Shown here: piece after piece, positions 1 through 10,840 of the stretch
How the letters are laid out: each line of letters opens with the position of its first letter
Position numbering within the stretch: position 1 is the first letter of the stretch
Source of the DNA: Hsuehochloa calcarea
Lineage: Eukaryota > Streptophyta > Magnoliopsida > Poales > Poaceae
Length of the DNA: 64,000 nt
Assembly (NCBI GenBank): GCA_036346395.1
Contig: CM070599.1
Coordinates: 30,123,232-30,187,231, forward strand
Direction of reading: 5' to 3'
Program-made: the position numbers and the translations under genes
The notes under the pieces: model-generated
Databases searched by the model: none
Seen by the model: the letters and a program-made list of their open reading frames with translations, nothing else
Told to the model about the DNA's origin: nothing

Positions 1-229
1 ATATTCTGCGAGACGGGCTGGACAATTGAATAATGTTAGCATAGCGTAACGTAGGACCAAATTAATAATCATAATGCAAACTGAGCATAACTTACCTCTT
101 TGATCCGTACTGCACCGGGCAATGGGGAGCGCTAGGACGGCCGTTGGTCTCATTAGCAGGAGCCTTCCTTTTGTGCACTGTGCGCTTAGAATCCTTCGAT
201 GCCTTTTTCAGTAGGATTGGGTATGTAAA

Positions 230-1650
230 CCACCTAGACCCAAAAAAAATCATAGACTTAGTGAACCCCTACAGAGAAAAAAAAAGCTAGACAAATATTA
301 AGCGTGCTGAACCCCATAGAGACAAACAAATAATTGTTTATGAATTAGAGAGAAAAAAAAACATAGGCCTAGTAAGCCCCTATGGAGACAAACAAAGGAT
401 TAGTGAAACACTGTAGAGACAAAATTGCAAAACCCCTTAAAATGTAACAGACGGTAGACATCTAAAACTTAGTCATCTAAATGTATTAATCCATTGAACT
501 TGAAATAGGATCTTCCACACCGATATAACTCAAATTGCAGAATAGATTTCACTGCAAATTTAATAAAACTGTTACACAAGTTTTCATGTGTTAGGAATTT
601 TAATAATTTTTCCCTTGTCAACATATCTAATAAAGATTTGGTCCTACTTGGTTAATGAATAACAAATTATAGAGACATAAAAATTTAATCTATCCTAGAC
701 AGATGACAACCATTAACCTGATTAACCCAATCATGAAATAATAAAAATCTTTCAGAAGAAATCTATCTATCTTAGACAAAAAAAAAATCTAAAACTTGAT
801 GGACCCCTAATAACTGAAATAAAAAAGATATTAACCTATCCTATATATAAAAAAATCCTAAAGTTCGTAGAACCCTTTAGAAATGACGGAGAAAAATATA
901 TTAACTTGACCTATACAAAATTGAACAACAATTGATGTAAAATTACAGAATGACTAATACAGAAATTTTAATTTAAATAGGCTGCAAGTTGATACCTCTC
1001 AGGTTTAGCCATTGAGATATTTCCTTCTAAAACATATTAAATGTAGAAACAAAATGCAAGTCAAATTTTAACAAAAAATAGTGTGCAAGTTGATAACATT
1101 AATAAATTTTCATAGAAAATACCCTTCTAAAATATATTAAATGAAGAAACAAAATATAAGTTACACACCTAATGAACTAGAATTGAAGAATTCCTAATAA
1201 TGTATTTTTTTTATTAAAATGGTATGCATGTTGATAACAGTAATGCATTTTCATAGAGAAATTTTCTACTAAAACATTACAAATGTTGAAACAAATACAC
1301 CTTAAACACCTAATGAACTAAAATTGTTGAATACCTAACACTAAATTTTAATTAAAATGTTATGCAAGTAAACATGTGTTGTGAACTTTTGATAGAGAAG
1401 TTTCCTTCTAAACATATTACCTATAGAAACATTTATAAGTTACACACCAGTTGCACTAAAATTACAAAATACCAAAGGCTGCAATTTTAATCAAAAAAGA
1501 ATGCAATTTCACAAATGTTTGAAATATTAATAGAGAATTTCTTGTTTAAGAGAAACAGATAAGTTACACAACAATTTCCCTAAATTTCACATATATTTGA
1601 AATACGTTTAGAGATCAACCAAGAACAAAAGATTGGAGAAACAAGAAGGA
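230..1650. repeat. AT-rich tandem repeat block (copy 1)
   Basis: The block has two parts. From about 230 to 900, short phrases such as 'gaacccc', 'tagac' and poly-A runs recur. From about 980 to 1620, a unit of about 137 bp recurs, with 'tgcaagt'-type starts near 981, 1083, 1226, 1361 and 1500, each followed by 'ttcatagag' and 'agttacacac..aatgaact' phrases. The unit is degenerate and non-coding. The same two parts occur in inverted orientation at 44.26-45.18 kb. The host element is unknown; a large non-autonomous transposon or a Helitron filler is possible. Confidence 0.6.
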
Positions 1651-2207
1651 ATTAAATTTTGAATCATAGTATTTTATTTATGGATGGTGTAATTTATTGA
1701 CGAGTGATGTAATTTATTCTTGGATGATGTAATTTGTTGATGGAAGCTGACTTGGATACAATGTAAATTATTGATGGACACACAAAAGTAAAATTTCAAA
1801 CTAGATAAACAGTCACCATCAAAGACATATGGCTGGATTTTCCCTACTGATGCTAGTTTGAAGAATCTCAGCCAAAACACAGTGTTACACAGATGAAACA
1901 ACAGTGACAAAGACATTAACTAGAAATGATGAACATCCAAATAGCATAGTTCAGAAAAAGCACATGTTGTAAGTATGCATAATTGTTTTTTGTTCATGAT
2001 AATTGCTCCAGGAAAGCATAACATAGAATGGAATTGGAATAAATCTTTGCCTTCGCTTCACAGCGGACAACCAACAGTCACACACGTAGTGAGAGGTAAT
2101 CAGCAATATGGTTTCCTATGCACCAAGGTAAGAAGTGGCAACCTCCAAGACATCATCGAATTTCCCAAGAAATTTCTTTGATGGCTAAAGTTGACTGATC
2201 AACCTGT
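1651..2207. other. No gene seen
   Basis: This is AT-rich spacer between the repeat block and the CACTA terminus. Short open frames exist but have no recognisable motif. A phrase of the type 'tgatggtgtaatttattga' recurs three times near 1680-1745, which is a small local repeat. Confidence 0.5.
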
Positions 2208-2227
2208 CACTACTACAGAAAATGTCA

Positions 2228-2630
2228 TCACAGACGGTTTCGTAACAGTCATCACAGACGGTTTTTGAACCGTCTGAAATTTTATGTCTGAGATAACAGG
2301 CGGTTATCACAGACGGTTGAAAACCGTCAGTGATAACTTATCATAACGGTTCCAACCACGAACCGTCGTGATACGTAATCACAGACGGTTCGTTGGAACC
2401 GTCTGTGATACTTAATAATCACAGACGGTTACAACCACGAACCGTCTGTGATTCTGTAGTATCACGGACGGTTCGTGGATGGAACTGTTTGTGATTCTGT
2501 AGTATCACAGACGGTTCGTGGTTGGAACCGTCGTGATAATTCATTATCGCGACGGTTCCAACTACAAGTATCGTGGTTATTCAGATCGCAGCGGTTCGTA
2601 GTTAGAACCGCTCGTGATAAGTCTATAAAC
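2228..2630. repeat. CACTA subterminal palindromic repeat array
   Basis: There are at least eight copies of the motif CACAGACGGTT and its complement AACCGTCTGTG. They are arranged mostly as back-to-back palindromes joined by 'cgtggttgga'. Copies near the terminus are intact, while those after about 2540 are diverged ('gcgacggtt', 'gcagcggttcg'). In CACTA elements such arrays bind the TnpA-type protein and are needed for transposition; that role is inferred from the family. Confidence 0.8.
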
Positions 2631-2839
2631 CTAATTAATTTTTTCGTATTTTCAGCTAGCCTCGTGAATTGCTAGCCATACCCTCGAAAACTAGCAAGTA
2701 GAAACATGTCACAGATAATTGCTGACAACTCAAAGTGATCATTTAACTCAAAATCAATTACAAAAGAATGTTTCAAGTATATATTGTCGCTAGAGTTACA
2801 AATTGAATTACAACCACCAAAGTGAATTACAATATTGAA

Positions 2840-5803
2840 TCAATTGTTTCGAGGTCGTTCATCGGTGTCGACGGCGTGAAACTCTCCGTTGGTGTTAACT
2901 ATGTCCGCCTTGATGAAGCCACGAGCTCCTCGAATGTGCGTGACTCGTCCATCTCAAGTGCATTTAACTCTATGTTCAAGCCACGCCGCTAGTAGGAGTA
3001 AAGTAGTAAGCATATATATTTAAATTTATAATTAGGAGATAATTATTACGAGATTGACAAACCCGGGATCGTTCGTCCTAGAAGCAATCAATAGTCGCAT
3101 ATGATGGCATACGAGAATGCGATAGGTGATCTCGTTTTTTTGGCGGCCTTGCAAAAATAGAATTACATATATATGTACAATATTCGAGACGCAATATTAC
3201 GAGTATGATATATGATTATTGTGTTGTAGTGCGTCATCGAAAATCGCATCCCGTGAGTCGGTGTGGCGCTGTTCCTTGTATAAACCTCCTCGGCAACATA
3301 GCCGATGAACGCCTACATGATTCAAAAAGTTATCCTTGTCCATTTAAAACGAAGGAAGACTACAATAGAGTTATGTGCGGAGGAAATGAACATACCTGTT
3401 CAGTATTCCTTTAAGAATGATGAAGTCGTGATTTTTGTTGAGTAGAGAATCAAGGTACAATACCATGTTCCTCTTTGGCACAAGAATCAGAAGAATCCAG
3501 TGGAACCTACTCGTGTATGTCGCTATGGTCATAAACCTATGTTGAAACGTAATTTGTATAGAAAATATTGAAGCACTTACTTCTGGTTGTAGGGCACCAT
3601 TATGTACTCCCTGTCGTCCAGAGCAAGCAATCCCATTTTTATGTAATTCTCAACGTAGGATGCGTCTTGGTTGATTGTTTGCTCAGAGACCACGTGTGGG
3701 TCGAGGAAACCCACAGGTTCTTTGATTCGATGGGCACGTTTCATAATGTATCTGTACATAAGCAATGAGTTATGATATTTATCGGTATCACGTGAGTGTA
3801 GAAATTGATTGCACACACTTACAATTGTCCAAAGATCGTAGAAGTGAGGCGCCGAGGCGCTTAGGTTGTATAAGTCAAATAAGTCTTGAAGCCCACGACG
3901 AAGTGGCTGTGCTCGTGGAGAAAATGCTCCCTCCCGGATATCCTGACGGTGATTCCAGTATGACCCCCCTTCGCTCGGGTCTTGCGCAAGTACCAATCAT
4001 GCAAAGCTTGACAAGCTACTCCCGAGCTCTTTAGTTCTGCTACGAGACCAACGGACTTCGAGTGAGTATTTGACGGGTTGGGAGGTACCTTAATGTTCTT
4101 CGATTTCGATTTCTCCTTAACGAGGCGGCCGAGGGACGTCTTCCGTGAGACGCCTCGAGGACCGATATGGTGACACGCTTTTCTTGTCCCTTTGTCGCCT
4201 TCTCGACGGAAGCGATGTGGCGCCTTCAAGCTTTGGTTGAGGCGGACTCATCGAGGGTCCTATTGGAGAGGCAGGTCCTCTCGATATCGCGTCCTTGAAG
4301 GGTCCAGGCGATGTCCTTCTTGGGCCACTTTGGATAAAAGTGTGCGAGCATCCCCTAGTGTTCGATTTCTTCATTCGGGAATCTCCGGTAGGATGGCCAT
4401 GAAATTGTCATGGACCATGTCCACCGCACCTGGCGTAACCTGCGCGCCACCGGGCACCGTGTCGACCGCCTTCCTAGTATGGATACACCATACCCCCCCG
4501 ACCTCAATAGGAATCGACCCTACTATCCTCACTTGGAGCTTGCAGGCGTCGGCTCCTACAAAAGCGCATACAATTAGCTAAGGCGCCCTATAGGTCTATC
4601 TTTGGAGCATTCCGAGATGTACATTACCTCGATGCCGCCGATCGGTAATTGCACGTCGTCATGTCCGAATTATGTGTGGACGCGACGCTACTCCGATGTC
4701 GGCGTGACTTGCTCCCAAATTAATAGGCGGCTTGCGCCGCATGAGTTGATTTACTTGGTTACGCAAGTTTGTTATTTGTTCTTGAAATTGTGCAATAATC
4801 ACATGTTCCAACCGAGGCGTGGTCTTGGTCCTTAGATCTCTTCCTACTCCTATACGTGTCGAGTTGTGTGGGAATCCATCCTCCAAGGTACGTAAACCCC
4901 AACGTCTCGCGTGCGACCCGGGTGCTCCTTGTTTCCCGTGGTCAGAGATGTACATCCTTCTCCCTGTCTACTTCGAAGGAACCTTGGGAACATGCGGAAG
5001 TCAATGCTTCCTGCAAGAGAACATCATGTTATTGTAGACACTATGAAGTTATGGATTTATTAACAATTAAGTGGTTCGAGAAATTTATCAGACGTTGAGA
5101 CACTGCCTCGTCTGCCGGGTTTGTCAGAGAGATGTTGCCCGATGACGTGGCTGATGCCCTCGCTCTTAACCAGGATCGAGCGCGCTCGTCCGAGATATCA
5201 GCAAACGGTCGTGCAGCAGTCTCGTCCTCCGCCGCCATCGCGTGGCTTTCCGCGCACTCCGGGCCGTGCCGAGTCTGTGGGGGTGAGTGTTTTGTGCCTG
5301 GATAGCTATGTGCACCGCACTGTGCTCCTGAAATTCGGTCGTCGTCTTCATCTGCACGAAGGCGTCCCATGTATCCCGCGACAAAAATTGATACGTCGTG
5401 AAGGGCGTCCGACCCGTGTTCACGTACTGCGTGACAAGCAGGCTTTGAAGGTCCTCCACGCGTGGGACATCGCCAGCAGCGCGTGCCATCGCACACGCGT
5501 TCGGCCCGCTTCGAGGAAAGTGAACGAGGCGAAAGTTCATCCACAACCGGTCTCTGTACATCCGCCGAGACTTCGTGTTGGGGTGGTGATGAGGACCCGT
5601 TCCTTGCAAGTACCCGCAGACGGTCCGGAATCTCGCGGTGCTTTCTTGGGACTCGGCGGGATCCCGACGCCATCGACCTCGTGATCGTCATGCGCCCAAG
5701 GGCAATTTGGAGATTCCTCCGCTTCTCGCTGCGTACCACCTTGATCGGAGATCCAGACGCATTTGGCGACGTCCGACGGCGGCGAAGACGGTGCCTCTGC
5801 CAT
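2840..5803 (-). pseudogene. CACTA-encoded protein with Ulp1-like (C48) region, broken
   Basis: Read on the minus strand, a plausible start (MAEAPSSPPS) lies at 5803 and a terminal stop at 2842-2840. The order is as follows. Around 5610-5170 there is a transposon-protein segment with 'DTWDAFVQMKT' and 'THPHRLGTA', typical of the CACTA ORF upstream of the protease. Around 4950-4660 there is a coiled-coil-like 'NLRNQVNQLM' stretch. Around 3900-3420 there is a C48-like region with 'GFLDPHVVSEQT', 'YIMVPYNQ' and 'WILLILVPKRNMVLYLDS'. The end reads 'GFIKADIVNTNGEFHAVD'. Several frame changes and introns separate the blocks, so no single open frame exists. Ulp1-like domains in plant CACTA elements are common; their job in transposition is unclear. 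Confidence 0.65.
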
Positions 5804-5830
5804 CTCGCTTACTTGCTATCTATATAAGTT

Positions 5831-6329
5831 ACGTACACAATTATTACATAGTATATAATATATGGGAAATTGCATAAAAATATAAACAAATATAATCAAC
5901 GTTTGCCATCTCAGAGTAAAATATAATAAATTGCCGTCAGTGTACCATAAGAATCATCACGGTTCCTGTGTTTACCAGCATTAGTCGGCACCCTAAGTAT
6001 CGAGACTACCCACACCAACCTAGGTTAACCGACATCTTGGTTTTTCAAGTCACCTAGGCTAACCTGATTAGTCAAGACCGGATACCCATGATACCTAGGC
6101 CAACCTAGTAAATCGGCACCGTCTTACTTCCATAGGTTTTCATCATTCGGCATTATTACAATTCAACACCCACTTTCGGCAATTGTCGTAGTTGGATACC
6201 CCTAGTTGCTGATGTGTGAAAAAAGAAAAATAGAGGTCTTTATGCCATACAAATTTGGCAATGCAGAGGTCCAAAGCGAAATTTCTTTTGAAGGGGGATA
6301 GAAATACACGACGTTAATCATTTATCTAT
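5831..6329. other. Non-coding; CCTAGGCTAACC-like short repeats
   Basis: No gene is seen. Between about 6000 and 6120 the phrase 'cctagg(c/t)taacc' or 'cctaggccaacc' occurs at least three times, with 'cggcacc' nearby. This looks like subterminal repeats of an unidentified DNA transposon. Confidence 0.4.
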
Positions 6330-6635
6330 GATTTATGCTGTTACAAAGGATATACCTCAAGTTTCAGATGCGAAAATTAATTCCCTTACAGAACCTTTCA
6401 CTTAAAAAGATGTGAAAGAAGCAGTTTTTCAAATGGACCATAATAAAGCACCTGGGCCTCTCTTTAGCTTGAATTTTGGGATGTCATTAAAAATATGTTA
6501 ATGGCCATGTTTCATGATTTTCATAGTAGCTCACTGCATCTCTTTAGCTTGAATTTTGGGATCATTACATTGCTTTAAAAAACAGATGCTAAACAAATTC
6601 AGCAGTATAGGCCTATTTGTCTTCTAAATATTAGT
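6330..6635 (+). pseudogene. LINE (L1-type) reverse transcriptase fragment
   Basis: The translation, with frame breaks, gives 'KDVKEAVFQMDHNKAPGP' (about 6408-6464) and then 'LFSLNFGIITLL', a stop, and 'KTDAKQIQQYRPICLLNIS' (about 6540-6635). The order NKAPGPDGF...FNxGxITLLPK...IxxYRPICLLN is the hallmark of plant L1 reverse transcriptase, fingers to palm. The 'LFSLNF' phrase is present twice, at about 6460 and 6540, so an internal duplication or rearrangement has occurred. The catalytic FADD motif and the endonuclease are absent. It is a dead fragment of about 300 bp. Confidence 0.75.
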
Positions 6636-6640
6636 TGGTA

Positions 6641-6800
6641 CAATACTAAAGCATAGTGTTGGTACAATACTGGGGTATCCAACTAATTGCACTCCTACAG
6701 GAAAACAGCGAAAACCAATACTAAAACATAGTGTTGATACAATACTGGGGTATCCAACTACTTGCACTCCTACAGAAAAACAGCGGAACCAATACTAAAG
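6641..6800. repeat. 75-bp tandem duplication
   Basis: Two units start with 'caatactaaa' at 6641 and 6716, and a truncated third starts at 6790. Each unit carries 'catagtgttg(g/a)tacaatactggggtatcc' and 'ttgcactcctacag'. It abuts the LINE fragment directly. The spacing is 75 then 74 bp. Confidence 0.85.
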
Positions 6801-8269
6801 CGTACATGTACTAAACCCAAAATCTGACCCATGAGTAATACGCACATAGGAAAAATAACCATCACATAAGATACCAAGAACCAAAGCTTATATGACAACT
6901 GAGCAGAGCGCAAAGACAAGAATATTTAATCGTCACCCTAGGATATCCTAACTTTAAGACCAAATAACCCATACTTTGTAGATGGTTCATACTTAGCCAG
7001 ACGTAGTAGAAACTATGACTTAATCTCCTTGTCTTCAAATCCATAGTAATTTTAGAGTGACAACTATGTACTGCTAATCACTTCGAGAACTCATCCATCT
7101 ACCCTTAGATCATGTACTATAACCATGTGCAAATCAAAGTTGTTAACAATTGCAGGTGCAAATTAGTGTTAAAGGGTTAATCGCTAATCTATAATCCCAG
7201 AAAAAGGGATGATTCAAAGAGTTTTGAACGGACAAAGATGAAAAAAAGGGGGAAGGAGGGAGAGAAGAAACATATTAGAAGTATTCTACGACACTACATG
7301 GGGAACTCATCAAAGTGCCCTAATTAAGCAAATCACTCAAAAGTAGACACTCGCCTAATGAAGTAAGTCATAGAGTTGGTTTGGTCAAAGTAAAGCTTTG
7401 TTATGTAAGGTAATTTTTGTGTATATGATATATTTAGATTTTAGAGAGATTTTGTGTTTCGTATTTAGTTAGTATTCGTTATGGATACTGAAGTTGGTTT
7501 GAAAGCCTTTTTATCTTTATCGAATACGAATAGCCATTTTATCTCAATAAAAAGACACCTCTAATCATATATTTTTTGTAGAGAAGCAATAGAGAACAAA
7601 ATTAGAAAACGCTGCCAGCACCAAATATCTTCTGTCTCTTGCGTACGCGAGTACGTGACTTCCTCCTGGATCTGCCGAGCGTCACGTTCAGCAACGTGTT
7701 CTCCCGAGCGTAGCCATCACGTGGTTGCCTCATCCTTCAATCAGCTTCCAGAGTACGTGTGCGTGGATCGTTTTTCTTCGGAGCGTGAGTACTGCATCTC
7801 CACCACTCAAGTTCTAACTTTCTAGATGTGATTACACCAAATGAGATCATGAGAAGCTAGGGGCAAAATATCCAGAGACGAATAGATTGTCTAGATTGCT
7901 TGATTACATAAACAAAATATTACCCTTTACCCAACTAGCTCCAATTCCAACAAAAGATTGCCACAGCATCACCACAAAAGCTGTCTAATAGTTCAACAGA
8001 TATGAAATTAAAAGGAAAAAAAGACATGAAAGTTATGTATGATTTCTAAGGTCGAAGAATCTAGGCATTAACATACACGGTATCAACAAGCGAGAGGCAT
8101 GCACTTTTCACGGTGGTGGGAGAAGTGCTTCCTGGGGAGGGAGCTCATGGACTATGGAGCCACACCTTGGGTACTCGAATTTAGATTTTTTTATTTTTTT
8201 TATTTAATTTTAAAGTTAACTCTCTACGAATTTTATTTCTATTCTAGATCTTTTTGTCATGTCATCACC
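6801..8269. other. No gene seen, AT-rich
   Basis: No open frame has recognisable content on either strand. The region is low-GC spacer, with a slightly GC-richer patch near 7620-7780. I see no element ends that I can support. Confidence 0.4.
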
Positions 8270-8470
8270 CGTAACATGATAAAATAACACTATCACGCCA
8301 GCCCTTAGCTGGGCAAACTCTTATCACGCCACCACCCGGGGCGTGACAGTGTTATTTGGTCACATCACCACCAGTGGCGTGACAAAAAGTGTTATTTTAG
8401 CGGATTTATCTTATAGCATGACAATGTTGTTTTGGCACGCCACGGGTGGTGGCGTGATCAAAAGAGTCAA
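8270..8470. repeat. Inverted-repeat cluster (GGCGTGA / TCACGCC)
   Basis: 'atcacgcca', 'tcacgccaccac', 'ggcgtgacagtgttattt', 'ggcgtgacaaaaagtgttatttt' and 'ggtggcgtgatc' alternate over 200 bp, making several overlapping palindromes. The style matches CACTA subterminal repeats, but the motif differs from the ACAGACGGTT array at 2.2 kb, so it belongs to another family. No terminus was found. Confidence 0.5.
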
Positions 8471-10083
8471 AAAATAAAATAAAATTCTCAGAGGTTAGAT
8501 TTTAAAAGGTTAATTATTAAAAAAAAGTTCTCAAATTTATGGTGTGACATCTTCCCCTATCTCCCCTTTACCTGCTCACATCACAAAAACACCACAAAAT
8601 CCATCATATCAGTTGGAAAAAAGCACATCAAACCACATGCAGCCCTAGAATCGTATGAATAAAAAGTTGCTCTAAAAATACTCACCTAGAAGTCGTTAGA
8701 GACGAGGATGAACAACACAGGTTGCGCCTCTCAACTCCAGAACATTATCGCCCGATGCCAATCACAGAGTGAAAACCCCAACCCTGGACCATACGGACCA
8801 AGCAGAGAGATAAGGACAACAAGCAACAATGACAAGGAGTGGGACCCTGCTGCAAACCTCGCCGCCCGTCCCTACCGGCTACCACTCGCTGCGAATCGTC
8901 GGAGCCTTTGCTCTTTCCACTCTATCTCCGTCCTCTGTCAACTCTAACTGTTCAGAGTTCGGACAATAAACCGTTCTGAGCGGACTAAGAGTATGTACAA
9001 TAATACAAGTAATTACTATTTATAGTAAGGATAATCATCGGATGAGGACGTCCGGCTGTCCGAACGGTCCTATCCACCATCCACGTGTAATCATCCTAGA
9101 CAACGTATATTCAATAATCGCAAGCGTTGCAACCACTTGACCATTTCAACCGAGCGAACATTTCTGGAGAGTTCGCCTATAGAGCAGAGCCACCGACACA
9201 CACAAACGCACACACACACAAACAGAGAGAGAAAAGAGAAGAGAGAGGAGGCAAGAATGACGGGGTGAAGAAGGGTCTGGTGCTTCTCGACGTACTTCTG
9301 GGTGAGGCTGTTTGCATAGCGCTGCCGCATCGGGCTAGCGGAGAAGGCTCGGCCGGTTACTCTGGTGCCAGTGCGCCCTCGCGTTGCTCGGCTCACCGGC
9401 GTTTCCCGGGCTGGCCCTCCTGTGAGCCCTCAGCTTGGTCCGCTACCTGCGCCCTTGCGGCTTGCGCTTCTTCTTTGGTGTGCTGCGCGCTCGCAGATCC
9501 ACCCCACACCCTGAGGCGTGGCAGCTCGCGTTGCACATCGCCGATGCGAAGTCCGAGTCCGCCTCCGTCGCTACCATCGCCTTCTCTCTCAATGAAGTGT
9601 CCTATGTAAGCTGGAGCTGCATTGAGTTGCATTTGATTGTTGCTTTCTCTTAACTTTTTTTTGATATGTTGCGACCATTGTAAAAAAATATTACAACAGT
9701 TATAAAAAAAAATATTGCATACTATTCTTTACGATGTTGCATCTATAGAAAAAAATATTACGGCCTGTTGAAAAAATGTTGCATCCATAGGAAAAACATG
9801 TTGCATACTGTTCACAGTGATGTTGTAAGATTTTTTCAACATGTTTTTTTTCAGATGTTTTGTTTTGATCTTATTGATCGAGTTTGTGCTGCGAGAGATG
9901 TTCGGGATTGCGGGGAGATCGGCTAGGAGGCATTTATGGGGGATTTTATGTGCGGGGGAGATCATTGATGCCTTCTGCACATCACGAGTTAGATGTTCGG
10001 GTTTGGGAGATGTTGGGGGGAGATCAGGATTGCGACGAGAGAGTTGGGGGGCGCATCCAACGCCGGAGTACTGCGTATGGCGC
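8471..10083. other. Non-coding, transposon-like sequence
   Basis: No supported gene is seen. A CA-rich and GA-rich microsatellite lies near 9195-9250. Between about 9660 and 9840 the phrases 'ttgcat' and 'aaaaaatatta' recur in a way often seen inside non-autonomous grass elements. 'gatgaggacgtccggctgtccgaac' sits near 9040 and 'gcgctcggaccgtacgtccgagcgc' near 10088. These could be two ends of one element, but I cannot pair them securely. Confidence 0.35.
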
Positions 10084-10112
10084 TAGCGCTCGGACCGTAC
10101 GTCCGAGCGCTA
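10084..10112. repeat. Perfect 12-bp inverted repeat, 5-nt loop
   Basis: The left arm TAGCGCTCGGAC (10084-10095) and the right arm GTCCGAGCGCTA (10101-10112) are exact reverse complements around CGTAC. It is a strong GC-rich stem-loop. It could be part of a transposon end; there is no CTRR end at the spacing expected for a Helitron. Confidence 0.85.
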
Positions 10113-10319
10113 ATCGTGTCCTTATAGTAACTCTCTATACCACCTGTAGACAACAATAAAGACAACTCATACAATGGGTTATGGTGATACAGTCGGCTAC
10201 AAGACTGTAAACAAATACACAATCTTTTAATATTTTTTTGTTCTGGTGATACAGTCGGTTGCAGGTTGTAGATGTTAGCACTAATCTTGATTTGTATGTG
10301 TTTCTTTAATTCATGCATG

Positions 10320-10840
10320 TGTCATGTACGTAATGTCGCATATAGGATAGATGTGTTAGTCACATTAGTTGGTTAATAACAGGCTAGTTAGCAAGTTAGA
10401 ATGTGCGTGTGTTGCACATGATAGTGGAGTGCGTCTTCAGCAGGTTGTTAGCTAGCTTCTAGGAGTTGCATGTGTTGCGGTATACGGCGAGTAGTATTAG
10501 TCGCGATGTTAGTTGGGCACGTTTGGAGGCGTGGCTTGAGGTCAGGTTAGTGGACCGGTTCATGCGGCGTACGTGCAGCGTATGAGTTCGTGGCTCAGAA
10601 GCTGCGGATACGTGCGAGCGTGCGCATGAGAAGTGGCAGTAGTTGCTCCCGTATGCATGTGAGCAAGGCTATTTTAGCCGTGTATCCTGTTGGTTCAAGA
10701 AGTTGAGTTGAATACAGAGAAAAGAGGTGTTCGTCGCCGCAAAATCTTCTTGTGTGTATCCATTACAAAATCAGCTCCTGGGTGTGTTAGTTCGGGTGAG
10801 TTCGTTGCTGCGCCAAGCTGATCGATCCTTGGGCGGTTCA
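10320..10840 (+). mobile_element. Possible copia-type solo LTR
   Basis: The stretch reads like a short copia LTR. It has a G/T-rich first half with 'ttagttggttaataacaggctagttagcaag', a promoter-to-U5-like part around 10660-10770 ('gaatacagagaaaagagg', 'tgtgtgtatccattacaaaatcag') and a CA end at 10840. No primer-binding site or gag follows, which would suit a solo LTR. I could not find a 5-bp target duplication, so the limits are approximate. It resembles in style the LTR-like sequence ahead of the copia gag at 15.4 kb. Confidence 0.35.

Larger units (their letters stand above)
2208..5830 (-). mobile_element. CACTA (En/Spm-like) transposon relic, one end
   Basis: The left end begins with CACTACTACAGAAA at 2208, the canonical CACTA terminus, followed directly by a dense subterminal repeat array. 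Inside lies a minus-strand coding relic with a Ulp1-type protease region, as is usual for plant CACTA elements. I found no matching TTTCTGTAGTAGTG end to the right, so the far end is deleted, diverged or displaced, and 5830 only marks the limit of the coding similarity. The superfamily call is strong; the right boundary is a guess. Confidence 0.75.

Noticed and set aside
115..240. Possible minus-strand exon (Lys/Arg-rich, ends in a gtaagt-like donor) left of the AT-rich repeats
   Set aside because: Too short, cut off from any other coding block by the repeat array and the window edge. A transposon ORF remnant is possible but not supported.
10084..10125. Helitron 3' end
   Set aside because: The hairpin is strong, but no CTRR terminus lies at the expected distance and no 5' TC end was found.
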